Shown piece by piece: positions 14,959 to 21,746 of a stretch of 31,866 nt of DNA (positions are counted from its first letter, which is position 1; every line of letters starts with the position of its first letter). The notes below the pieces were generated by a model. The model saw only the letters and a list, made by a program, of their open reading frames with translations, was not told the DNA's origin and ran no database searches. The stretch lies in NCBI GenBank assembly GCA_046262415.1, contig JBHEMU010000137.1, positions 1 through 31,866 on the forward strand, given 5' to 3'. The translations under genes were made by a program, and so were the position numbers. This DNA is from JACDAS01 sp046262415. Lineage in GTDB: Bacteria > Actinomycetota > Thermoleophilia > Gaiellales > Gaiellaceae.

Positions 14959-15893
14959 CGCTCCGCGTCTCAGCGGTCTGCGCTCTCGCCCTCGCCGCGT
15001 GCCTGCTCGCGGCGGGGTGCGGAGGCTCCGACGGCGGAAACGGGGGCGACGGCCTCTCCGGCCGGATCACGGCGGACGGCTCCAGCACGGTCGGCCCGTT
15101 CACGAGCTACGCAGCCGAGGCGTTCCAGAAGCTGCACTCCGGCGTCCAGATCACCGTCGGCATCTCCGGCACCGGCGGCGGCTTCGAGCGCTTCTGCGCC
15201 GGCGAGACCGACCTCTCGAACGCCTCGCGGCCGATCAAGGACGAGGAGACCGCGGCCTGCAAGGAGGCGGGCATCGAGTACGTCGAGCTCCAGGTCGCGA
15301 ACGACGCCCTCTCGGTCGTCGTCAACAACGGCAACGACTGGGCCGAGTGCCTGACCGTCGAGCAGCTGAAGCGCATCTGGGAGCCGGGATCGAAGCTGTC
15401 GCGCTGGAACCAGGTCGATCCGGCCTTTCCGGACGAGAAGATCGTCCTGTTCGGCCCCGGCACCGACTCCGGCACGTTCGACTTCTTCACCGCTGAGATC
15501 GTCGGCGAGGAGGGCGCCAGCCGGTCCGACTACCAGGCCTCCGAGAACGACAACGTGCTCGTCCAGGGGGTCAAGGGCCAGCAGGGCGCGCTCGGCTACT
15601 TCGGGTTCTCGTACTACGACCAGAACCGCGCCGGCCTGAAGGCGCTCGCGGTCGACTCCGGCGGGGGCTGCGTGGCGCCGGGCGTAGCGACGGCCCAGGA
15701 CGGCACCTACAAGCCGCTCTCGCGGCCGCTTCTCGTCTACGTGAAGCGCTCGGCGCTCGAGCGGCCCGAGGTGAAGGCGTTCCTCGACTACGTCGTCGAC
15801 GAGGCGAAGCAGATCGCCGAGGCGTCGCTCTTCGTGCCGCTGACGGACTCGCAGCTCGGCGAGGCGCGGCAGCGCCTCGACGAAGCCGGGTAG
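14955..15893 (+). CDS. pstS: Phosphate-binding lipoprotein PstS (copy 2)
   Basis: A 312-residue phosphate-binding subunit of the Pst importer, anchored as a lipoprotein. The signal peptide of about 21 residues ends in the lipobox L18-A-A-G-C22, followed by a Gly/Ser-rich linker and then ITADGSSTVGPFT, GISGTGGGFERFC, LSNASRP and FGPGTDSGTFDFF, closely matching copy 1. ATG 14955 is chosen because it puts a short n-region directly before the hydrophobic core. An upstream in-frame ATG at 14910 would add 15 residues and lies inside the PHO box. The pstC ATG follows the stop codon with no gap, so this copy is the one coupled to the transporter. Confidence 0.95.
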   Translation: MTLRVSAVCALALAACLLAAGCGGSDGGNGGDGLSGRITADGSSTVGPFTSYAAEAFQKLHSGVQITVGISGTGGGFERFCAGETDLSNASRPIKDEETAACKEAGIEYVELQVANDALSVVVNNGNDWAECLTVEQLKRIWEPGSKLSRWNQVDPAFPDEKIVLFGPGTDSGTFDFFTAEIVGEEGASRSDYQASENDNVLVQGVKGQQGALGYFGFSYYDQNRAGLKALAVDSGGGCVAPGVATAQDGTYKPLSRPLLVYVKRSALERPEVKAFLDYVVDEAKQIAEASLFVPLTDSQLGEARQRLDEAG

Positions 15894-16823
15894 ATGGCGA
15901 CCCCAGAGGTCGCTCTCCCGCGGACGCCGACGCTCCGCGCGTCCCGGCCCCGCTTCGGCGAGGCTCTCGTCAAGGCGCTGCTCGCGCTCTGCGCCCTCGT
16001 GTCGATCCTGACCACGGTCGGGATCATCGCGGCGCTGCTCCAGCCGTCGGTCTCCTTCTTCCGGGAGATCTCGATCGTGGACTTCCTGACCGGCACGAAC
16101 TGGGCCCCGCTCTTCGAGCCGGCGCACTTCGGCGTCGTGCCGCTGCTCGTCGGCACCGTGTCCTGCACCTTCTGGGCCTGCCTGGTCTGCATCCCGTTCG
16201 GCCTCGGCTCGGCGATCTACCTGAGCGAGTACGCGCGGCCGCGCACCCGGAAGGTCCTGAAGCCCGCGCTCGAGCTGCTCGCCGGCATCCCGACCGTCGT
16301 CTTCGGCTACTTCGCCCTCACGTTCGTCACGCCGCTCCTGCGCGACCTCGGCCTCGGGGTCGAGATCTTCAACGCCCTCAGCGCGGGTCTGGTCATGGGC
16401 GTGATGCTGATTCCCACCGTCGCCTCGCTGTCGGAGGACGCGATGACCGCCGTGCCGCAGTCGCTCCGTGACGGCGCCTACGCGCTCGGAGCGACCCGGC
16501 TCCAGGTGGCGACGCGGACGGTCGTCCCGGCGGCTGTCTCCGGCATCGTCGCGAGCTTCGTGCTCGGTATCTCCCGCGCCGTCGGCGAGACGATGATCGT
16601 CCTGATCGCCGCCGGGCAGCAGCCGCAGCTGACCTTCGACCCGCGCGTTGCGATCGAGACGATGACGGCGTTCATCGCCGCGACCGGCCAGGGCGACGTG
16701 CCCCGCGGGACGATCGAGTACAACACGATCTTCGCGGTCGGGATCACCCTGTTCGCGATCACGTTCGTCCTGAACATGCTCTCGATCCGCCTCGTCCGCA
16801 AGTACCGCGAGGTGTACGAGTGA
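15894..16823 (+). CDS. pstC: Phosphate ABC transporter permease PstC
   Basis: A 309-residue inner-membrane permease that pairs with PstA to form the phosphate channel. About six hydrophobic helices are visible, starting with one at residues 27-48 (LLALCALVSILTTVGIIAALL). The extracytoplasmic region is followed by FGLGSAIYLSEYA, the PstC/PstA hallmark AGIPTVVFGYFAL, and the EAA-type loop ALGATRLQVATRTVVPAAVSGI that contacts PstB. The ATG immediately follows the pstS2 stop, and the stop overlaps the pstA GTG start (GTGA), indicating tight translational coupling. Confidence 0.95.
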   Translation: MATPEVALPRTPTLRASRPRFGEALVKALLALCALVSILTTVGIIAALLQPSVSFFREISIVDFLTGTNWAPLFEPAHFGVVPLLVGTVSCTFWACLVCIPFGLGSAIYLSEYARPRTRKVLKPALELLAGIPTVVFGYFALTFVTPLLRDLGLGVEIFNALSAGLVMGVMLIPTVASLSEDAMTAVPQSLRDGAYALGATRLQVATRTVVPAAVSGIVASFVLGISRAVGETMIVLIAAGQQPQLTFDPRVAIETMTAFIAATGQGDVPRGTIEYNTIFAVGITLFAITFVLNMLSIRLVRKYREVYE

Positions 16824-17683
16824 GCAGGCTCCGCAGCTCCAGGGGCACGCGCCGGGGACGCGGACTCGTCTTCCAGCTCGGACTCTGGCTCTCGTTGGCC
16901 GTCGGGTTCGTCACGCTGGGGGCCCTCCTCGTCCAGGTCTTCACCAAGGGGCTCTCGCGCGTGGACGGAAAGCTGCTGACGGAGCCCCCGTCGTTCGACC
17001 CGCTGATCGCGGGCGCCCGCCCGGCGATCCTGGCCACGTTCTGGCTGATGGGGATCGTCTTCTTCCTCGCGGTCCCGGTCGGCATCGGCACGGCGATCTA
17101 CCTCGAGGAGTACGCCCGCAAGGACCGGTGGTACAACCGGCTGCTCGAGGTCAACATCCAGAACCTCGCAGCCGTGCCCTCGATCGTGTACGGCATCCTC
17201 GGGCTCGCGTTCATCGTCCGCGGCCTCGGGCTCGACCGGGTCGTGCTGGCCGGTGGGATGATCCTGACGCTGCTCGTCCTGCCGACCGTGGTCATCGCCT
17301 CGCGAGAGGCGCTGCGCGCGGTGCCAGGGTCGATCCGGGAGGGGGCGTTCGCTCTCGGCGCGACGCAGTGGCAGGTCGTCTGGCGGCAGGTTCTGCCAGC
17401 CGCGATCCCGGGGATCGCCACCGGCTCGATCCTCGCCCTCTCTCGGGCGATCGGCGAGACGGCGCCACTGATCATGGTGGGGGCCGTCACCTACATCTCG
17501 TTCAACCCGACCCTGCTCGGCCCGTTCACCGCGCTGCCGATCCAGATCTACAGCTGGACGAACCTGCCGCAGGAGGAGTTCCGGGTGCTCGCGGCGGCCG
17601 CGATCGTCGTCCTGCTAGTGATTCTGCTCGCGATGAACTCGTTCGCGATCTTCATTCGCAACCGCTATCAGAAGAGGTGGTGA
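16820..17683 (+). CDS. pstA: Phosphate ABC transporter permease PstA
   Basis: A 287-residue permease, partner of PstC. Hydrophobic segments begin at about residues 17-40, and the family motifs are GIGTAIYLEEYA, AVPSIVYGILGLAF and the EAA loop ALGATQWQVVWRQVLPAAIPGI, followed by the SRAIGETAPLIMVGA helix conserved in PstA. The GTG start at 16820 overlaps the pstC stop by 4 nt, and the TGA stop shares its last base with the pstB ATG (TGATG). Membership of the Pst operon is unambiguous. Confidence 0.95.
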   Translation: MSRLRSSRGTRRGRGLVFQLGLWLSLAVGFVTLGALLVQVFTKGLSRVDGKLLTEPPSFDPLIAGARPAILATFWLMGIVFFLAVPVGIGTAIYLEEYARKDRWYNRLLEVNIQNLAAVPSIVYGILGLAFIVRGLGLDRVVLAGGMILTLLVLPTVVIASREALRAVPGSIREGAFALGATQWQVVWRQVLPAAIPGIATGSILALSRAIGETAPLIMVGAVTYISFNPTLLGPFTALPIQIYSWTNLPQEEFRVLAAAAIVVLLVILLAMNSFAIFIRNRYQKRW

Positions 17684-18546
17684 TGACCCCAGAGAGCCAA
17701 GCGACGCCGGTGCGGCTGGCCGCGCCGTCGACCCTCGACCAGCGCGACGATGGAACAACCGCCCCATTCCGCGAGGTCGTCTTCGACGTCGGCGACGCGA
17801 CCGTCACCTACGACGGCTCTCCGGCCGTCAAGGGCGTCTCGCTCGAGATCTACCGCAACCAGGTGACCGCGATCATCGGGCCGTCCGGCTGCGGGAAGAG
17901 CACCTTCATCCGCTGCTTCAACCGGCTGAACGACCTGATCCCGAGCGCTGCCGTCCACGGCCGCTTCCTCTACCACGGCGAGGATCTCTACGGCGCTCAG
18001 GTCGACCCGGTCGAGGTGCGGAAGCAGATCGGCATGGTCTTCCAGAAGCCGAACCCGTTCCCGAAGTCGATCTACGACAACGTTGCCTTCGGGGCCCGGG
18101 TCCTCGGCATGAAGTCCGGCCTCGACGAGCGCGTCGAGCGGGCCCTCGAGCAGGCGGCGCTCTGGGACGAGGTCAAGGACCGGCTGAAGAAGGGCGCGCT
18201 CAGCCTCTCCGGCGGCCAGCAGCAGCGGCTCTGCATCGCGCGGGCCCTCGCCACCGAGCCCGAGGTGATCCTGATGGACGAGCCCGCTTCCGCGCTCGAT
18301 CCGATCGCGACGACCCGGATCGAGGACCTGATGCACGAGTTGAAGCGCGACTACACGATCCTGATCGTCACGCACAACATGCAGCAGGCCGCGCGCGTCG
18401 CCGACATGACCGCGTTCTTCAGCGTCGAGCGGGCCGCCGAGGGCCAGCGCCACGGCATCCTGGTCGAGTACGACCGCACCGACAAGATCTTCACGCAGCC
18501 GGCCGACAAGCGCACCGAGGACTACGTGACGGGACGGCTCGGATGA
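17683..18546 (+). CDS. pstB: Phosphate ABC transporter ATP-binding protein PstB
   Basis: A 287-residue ATPase that powers phosphate import and, with PhoU, takes part in signalling phosphate status. An N-terminal extension of about 35 residues precedes the nucleotide-binding domain. Walker A is GPSGCGKST (66-74), the Q-loop is MVFQKPNPFP near 121, the ABC signature LSGGQ is at 175-179, Walker B VILMDEP is at 195-201, followed by SALDP and the switch histidine in IVTHNMQQA. The PNPFPKSIYDNV stretch is diagnostic of PstB. The start overlaps the pstA stop and the stop overlaps the phoU ATG (ATGA). Confidence 0.97.
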   Translation: MTPESQATPVRLAAPSTLDQRDDGTTAPFREVVFDVGDATVTYDGSPAVKGVSLEIYRNQVTAIIGPSGCGKSTFIRCFNRLNDLIPSAAVHGRFLYHGEDLYGAQVDPVEVRKQIGMVFQKPNPFPKSIYDNVAFGARVLGMKSGLDERVERALEQAALWDEVKDRLKKGALSLSGGQQQRLCIARALATEPEVILMDEPASALDPIATTRIEDLMHELKRDYTILIVTHNMQQAARVADMTAFFSVERAAEGQRHGILVEYDRTDKIFTQPADKRTEDYVTGRLG

Positions 18547-19253
18547 GACGCTCGTTCCAGGAGGAGCTCGCGCAGCTCGAGGCGACGCTGCTCGAGGAGG
18601 GCGAGCTCGTGCTGCGGGCGATCCGCGGCGCCACGAAGGCTCTCGCCGAGTCGGACGCCGGTCTCGCGGACGAGGTGATCGCGTTCGACGACGACGTCGA
18701 CCGGCAGTTCGTCGCGATCGAGTCCGGGATCGAGTCCATGCTGGCACGCCAGACGCCCGTGGCGATCGACCTGCGGCTCGTGCTGGCGATGCTGCACATC
18801 AACCTGCATCTCGAGCGGATGGCCGACTACTGCGTCACGATCGCGAAGCTCGTCAAGCTCGCGTCCGGGCTCTCGTCGGAGCCGCGGCTGCTGGACGGGT
18901 TCGAGGAGATGGGGGAGCGGGCCGAGGAGATGCTCCGCGTCGCGCTCAACTCCTTCTCGGCGCGCAACCTGGCCCGCGCGGAGTCGCTCGTCGAGCTGGA
19001 CGAGCTGATCGACGGGGCCAACCGGAGGGCCGCCGAGCAGATCCTGGCGCTGGGAAGCGACGTCGAGCTGCGCGAGTGGGGCCTGCGCATGCTGATGGTG
19101 TCCCGCTGCCTCGAGCGGATCGGCGACCACGCCGTCGACATCGGCGAGCAGACCGCGTACCTCGTGACGGCGCAGTTCCGCGAGTTCACGGATGCCTCGC
19201 GCGCCGAGCGCGCCTCCGGCGGCGGGCCGGGGCAGGCCGAAGGAGCACCCTGA
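18543..19253 (+). CDS. phoU: Phosphate signalling complex protein PhoU
   Basis: A 236-residue helical protein that links the Pst transporter to the phosphate two-component kinase and limits phosphate uptake. Two PhoU three-helix repeats are visible. The metal-binding motifs are HLERMADYCVTIAKL in the first and RCLERIGDHAVDIGEQ in the second. The N-terminus MRRSFQEELAQLEATLLEEG is typical. The ATG overlaps the pstB stop, and the TGA stop is overlapped by the likely CTG start of arsC. The 20-residue C-terminal tail (ASRAERASGGG and beyond) is low-complexity. Likely partners are PstB and the soluble kinase at 9850-10830. Confidence 0.95.
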   Translation: MRRSFQEELAQLEATLLEEGELVLRAIRGATKALAESDAGLADEVIAFDDDVDRQFVAIESGIESMLARQTPVAIDLRLVLAMLHINLHLERMADYCVTIAKLVKLASGLSSEPRLLDGFEEMGERAEEMLRVALNSFSARNLARAESLVELDELIDGANRRAAEQILALGSDVELREWGLRMLMVSRCLERIGDHAVDIGEQTAYLVTAQFREFTDASRAERASGGGPGQAEGAP

Positions 19254-19645
19254 ACCGCCCCGAGGTCCTCTTCGTCTGCGTCCGGAACGCGGGCCGCAGC
19301 CAGATGGCGGCCGCGCTGATGCGTCACCGAGGTCAGGGCAGCGTCGAGGTTCGTTCGGCCGGCAGCGACCCGGGCGAACGGGTCAACCCTGTGGTGGTCG
19401 AGGTCCTGGAGGAGCTTGGCCTGGACGTGTCGGACGCGTTTCCCAAGCCCGTGACCGACGACCTCGTCCGCGCCGCGGACGCGGTCGTGACGATGGGGTG
19501 CGGCGACGCGTGCCCGATCTATCCGGGGAAGCGATACGAGGACTGGCCCGTCGAGGATCCCGAGGGGAAGCCGATCGAGGACGTGCGGCGGATCCGGGAC
19601 GAGATCGACCGCCGCGTGCAGGAGCTGCTCGAGAAGGTGACGTAG
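19250..19645 (+). CDS. arsC: Arsenate reductase, low-molecular-weight phosphatase type
   Basis: A 131-residue enzyme of the ArsC/LMW-PTP fold that reduces arsenate to arsenite. The P-loop is C10-x5-R16 (CVRNAGRS), followed by the family segment QMAAALM, and GCGDAC supplies the two extra cysteines used by the thioredoxin-coupled mechanism. The ending WPVEDPEGKPIEDVRRIRDEI is characteristic. No ATG, GTG or TTG lies in frame near the start; CTG 19250, overlapping the phoU stop as CTGA and 4 nt after AAGGAG, is the only reasonable initiator. Its place at the end of the pst operon makes sense because arsenate enters through phosphate transporters. A protein-tyrosine phosphatase role is the less likely alternative. 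Confidence 0.88.
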   Translation: MNRPEVLFVCVRNAGRSQMAAALMRHRGQGSVEVRSAGSDPGERVNPVVVEVLEELGLDVSDAFPKPVTDDLVRAADAVVTMGCGDACPIYPGKRYEDWPVEDPEGKPIEDVRRIRDEIDRRVQELLEKVT

Positions 19646-19667
19646 CCGACCAATCGAGCCGCTCCCG

Positions 19668-19673
19668 TAGCAT
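19668..19673 (+). promoter_or_regulatory. Predicted -10 element upstream of the small membrane protein gene
   Basis: TAGCAT is followed by 8 nt and a GTG at 19682 that opens a 19-codon ORF leading into the next gene. This is the same spacing seen at other apparent leaderless starts in the window. Confidence 0.35.
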
Positions 19674-19681
19674 TGCGCCCC

Positions 19682-19741
19682 GTGGAGCAACTCGTGGAGA
19701 TCACACGCCGAGGCCTTGGGTACCCGGCGAAGGCTGCATGA
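19682..19741 (+). CDS. Possible 19-residue leader ORF, GTG start
   Basis: Reads M(V)EQLVEITRRGLGYPAKAA and stops at TGA 19739-19741, overlapping the ATG at 19738 as ATGA. A -10-like TAGCAT lies 8 nt before the GTG. It may feed ribosomes to the following gene, which has only a weak ribosome site. No family is recognised, and it may be chance. Confidence 0.3.
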   Translation: MEQLVEITRRGLGYPAKAA

Positions 19742-20058
19742 ACGGCTTCTCCCTGTCAGGGTCCTCGCTCAGGCGCGTCCTGGGCGCCGGAACGCTCGGC
19801 TTCGGCGTGCTCGGCGTCGCCAGCCCGAGGACGCTGGGGCGGATGCTGGCCGTCGACGAGGAGACCGCCCGGGCGATCGGCTTCCGGGACCTCGGGAGCG
19901 GGTTCGCGCTCCTCCGTGGCGGCCGGGCCGCACTCGTCCAGCGCATCGTCTTCGACCTCTCCGACGCGCGCCTGCTGGCCGGGCAGCGCAAGCCGGTCGC
20001 AGCCGCAATCGCGCTCGCGTTCGCGGGACTCTGCGCATACGCCCTGGCCTCCGAGTAG
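19738..20058 (+). CDS. Small membrane protein of unknown function
   Basis: A 106-residue protein I do not recognise with certainty. It has a hydrophobic, glycine-rich segment near residues 14-30 (VLGAGTLGFGVLGVAS), a middle part with GFRDLGSGFALLRGG, and a C-terminal helix (AAAIALAFAGLCAYALA) that should span the membrane. The pattern loosely recalls DUF4267-type small membrane proteins, but I cannot confirm this. The ATG has only a weak GAAGG upstream and is overlapped by the stop of a tiny upstream ORF. The alpha/beta hydrolase follows almost immediately, so the two may be co-expressed. Confidence 0.65.
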   Translation: MNGFSLSGSSLRRVLGAGTLGFGVLGVASPRTLGRMLAVDEETARAIGFRDLGSGFALLRGGRAALVQRIVFDLSDARLLAGQRKPVAAAIALAFAGLCAYALASE

Positions 20059-20060
20059 CC

Positions 20061-20729
20061 ATCTCGCCGCCCGTTCCCACGCCCCTCCCCTCCGGGGCCG
20101 AGCTCCGCGTCACCGGCCCGCTCGCGCCGGTCGCGGTCGTGTGCGTGAACGGCGGCTCGGGGCGGGACGTGCCCGGCACCTGGAGCGCCTCGGTCGAATA
20201 CGTCGTGCGCCGGCTGGCGCCTCGGTTCCCCCGTGTCGGCTTCGCGGAGGTGCGATACCGGATCAAGTCGTGGCACCGTCTCGAGATGTGCACCGAGGAC
20301 TGTCGCGAGGCGGTGTCGGCCGCGGTCGGCGCGGGCGCGCGGCGGATCCTCCTCCTCGGCTACTCCATGGGCGGCGCCGTCGCGATCCGGGCGGCCGCGG
20401 ACCCCTCGGTGGGGACGGTCGTCGGGCTCGCGCCCTGGATCCCCGAGCGGCTGCCGCTGCATACCTTGCGCGGGCGCCGCCTCGTCGTCTTCCACGGCGC
20501 GCTCGACCGCTACCTGCCGGGCCTCCCGGGCGTCAGCCCGGCGAACTCGCGGCGCGGCTTCCAGCGCGCCCGGGCCGCCGGCGTGGACGGCACGTACGCC
20601 CTGATCGCCGGCGCCGTGCACCCGATCGCGCTCCGCGCCCCGTGGGGAGGCCTCGTGCCGGTCTCCCGCGCACGGCGCTGGGCCGAGCTCGTCGCCGGCG
20701 AGGTGGCTCGCTTCGAACGCGGAAAGTAG
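20061..20729 (+). CDS. Alpha/beta hydrolase, start codon unresolved
   Basis: A single-domain alpha/beta hydrolase of about 220 residues, probably cytoplasmic. Counting from 20061, the nucleophile is S102 in GYSMGG, the acid is D149 in FHGALDRYLPG, and the catalytic histidine is H187 in AGAVHPIAL, so the triad is complete. VNGGSG near residue 30 forms the oxyanion turn. It is similar to small dienelactone-hydrolase-like proteins; the substrate is unknown. No ATG, GTG or TTG lies between the preceding stop and the first core strand: ATC 20061 and CTG 20031 are non-standard candidates, and GTG 20139 would cut the fold. I give 20061 as the conservative limit. It is convergent with the desaturase, with 4 bp between the stops. 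Confidence 0.75.
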   Translation: MSPPVPTPLPSGAELRVTGPLAPVAVVCVNGGSGRDVPGTWSASVEYVVRRLAPRFPRVGFAEVRYRIKSWHRLEMCTEDCREAVSAAVGAGARRILLLGYSMGGAVAIRAAADPSVGTVVGLAPWIPERLPLHTLRGRRLVVFHGALDRYLPGLPGVSPANSRRGFQRARAAGVDGTYALIAGAVHPIALRAPWGGLVPVSRARRWAELVAGEVARFERGK

Positions 20730-20733
20730 CGGA

Positions 20734-21681
20734 CTAGGCCTGCGCGGGCTCGAGGCGGCGCCGCTCGAGCTGATCCTCGGTCGGCCGCCGCACGTTCCAC
20801 ACGATCCTCAGCTTCTCGAGGCCGCGGATCACGAGCCACGAGATGTCGATCTGCCACCGGTGTAGCCCGTGGCGGGCCGAGCTCGGGAACGCGTGGTGAT
20901 TGTTGTGCCAGCCCTCGCCGAAGACGAGTGCCGCGACGAGCCAGTTGTTCCGCGCCTCGTCGCGCGAGCGGTAGTGCTGCCTGCCGAACATGTGGCAGAT
21001 CGAGTTGACGCTGAAGGTGGCGTGCTGGTACAGGAAGATCCGGAGCAGGCCGCCCCAGACCATCGCCTCGAGCCCGCGGTCGACCGAGCCGCCGACGAGG
21101 TAGCCGATCCCGAACGGGATTCCGAGCGTGAGCACGACCCAGAACAGGTAGAGCCGGTCGATCCAGCGAACGAGCCGGTCCTCGTAGAGGTCCTTGCCGT
21201 ACTCGCGCCCGCGCTCCATCCCCTTCAGCCGGAAGAGCCAGCCGACGTGGGCGTGGGCGAAGCCCTTGAGGGCGCCGAGCACGCCGTCCCCGTGGCCGAC
21301 GTGCGGGGAGTGGGGATCGCCCTCCTGGTCCGAGAGGGCGTGGTGCTTGCGGTGGTCGGTCACCCACTGCGTCAGCGGGCCCTGCATCGTCATGCAGCCG
21401 AGGATCGCGAGCAGCGCCTTGACGGGCGCGCTCGTCTCGAACCCCTTGTGGGTGAAGTAGCGGTGGAAGCCGATCGTGGTGCCGAAGGCGATCACCGTGT
21501 ACATGACCACGAGCAGGATCAGGTCGAGCGGGTGGAAGGCGACGCCCCAGAGGACTCCCATCGCCGAGAAGAGCCCGATCGGAGGCACCGCCACCGCGAG
21601 CAGCGTCACCACCTGGCTCGGGAGGCTCGTCCGGCGACGGACGGTGGCGATGGGCGGGGCGGCCGAGACGACTTCGTTCAT
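20734..21681 (-). CDS. Acyl-CoA / acyl-lipid desaturase (delta-9 type)
   Basis: A 315-residue membrane di-iron desaturase that inserts a cis double bond into a fatty acyl chain. The three histidine boxes are intact: HRYFTH (H73-H78), HRKHH (H110-H114) and GEGWHNNHHAFP (about 258-263). NSICH between them is also typical of the stearoyl-CoA desaturase family. Hydrophobic stretches at about 25-72, 86-102 and 184-230 would form the membrane hairpins. The chosen ATG at 21681 lies 8 nt after TACACT, so the mRNA is probably leaderless; an earlier in-frame start at 21714 is upstream of that promoter. It is divergent from the flavoprotein of the lipid-modification operon, with 65 bp between, which suggests it supplies that operon's unsaturated substrate. 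Confidence 0.93.
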   Translation of the reverse strand: MNEVVSAAPPIATVRRRTSLPSQVVTLLAVAVPPIGLFSAMGVLWGVAFHPLDLILLVVMYTVIAFGTTIGFHRYFTHKGFETSAPVKALLAILGCMTMQGPLTQWVTDHRKHHALSDQEGDPHSPHVGHGDGVLGALKGFAHAHVGWLFRLKGMERGREYGKDLYEDRLVRWIDRLYLFWVVLTLGIPFGIGYLVGGSVDRGLEAMVWGGLLRIFLYQHATFSVNSICHMFGRQHYRSRDEARNNWLVAALVFGEGWHNNHHAFPSSARHGLHRWQIDISWLVIRGLEKLRIVWNVRRPTEDQLERRRLEPAQA

Positions 21682-21689
21682 CTGCCGCC

Positions 21690-21695
21690 AGTGTA
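21690..21695 (-). promoter_or_regulatory. Predicted -10 element for the desaturase
   Basis: TACACT on the minus strand, 8 nt before the ATG at 21681. TTGTCG lies upstream but only 13 bp away, too close for a normal -35. Confidence 0.42.
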
Positions 21696-21734
21696 GCCCG
21701 CTCCCACTCGACAACCGCTCCGCCGGGGTGTTCG

Positions 21735-21740
21735 AATACT
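21735..21740 (+). promoter_or_regulatory. Predicted -10 element of the lipid-modification operon
   Basis: AATACT is followed by 6 nt and the ATG at 21747. No ribosome site fits in the spacer, so a leaderless first gene is likely. The divergent desaturase promoter lies 40 bp away, which makes a shared regulator possible. Confidence 0.4.
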
Positions 21741-21746
21741 CCCTCG

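Noticed and set aside
17522..17530. GTTCACC inside pstA as a further PHO box
   Set aside because: A single unit within coding sequence, no second unit 11 bp away. The same applies to GTTCACG copies inside pstS1 and pstS2.
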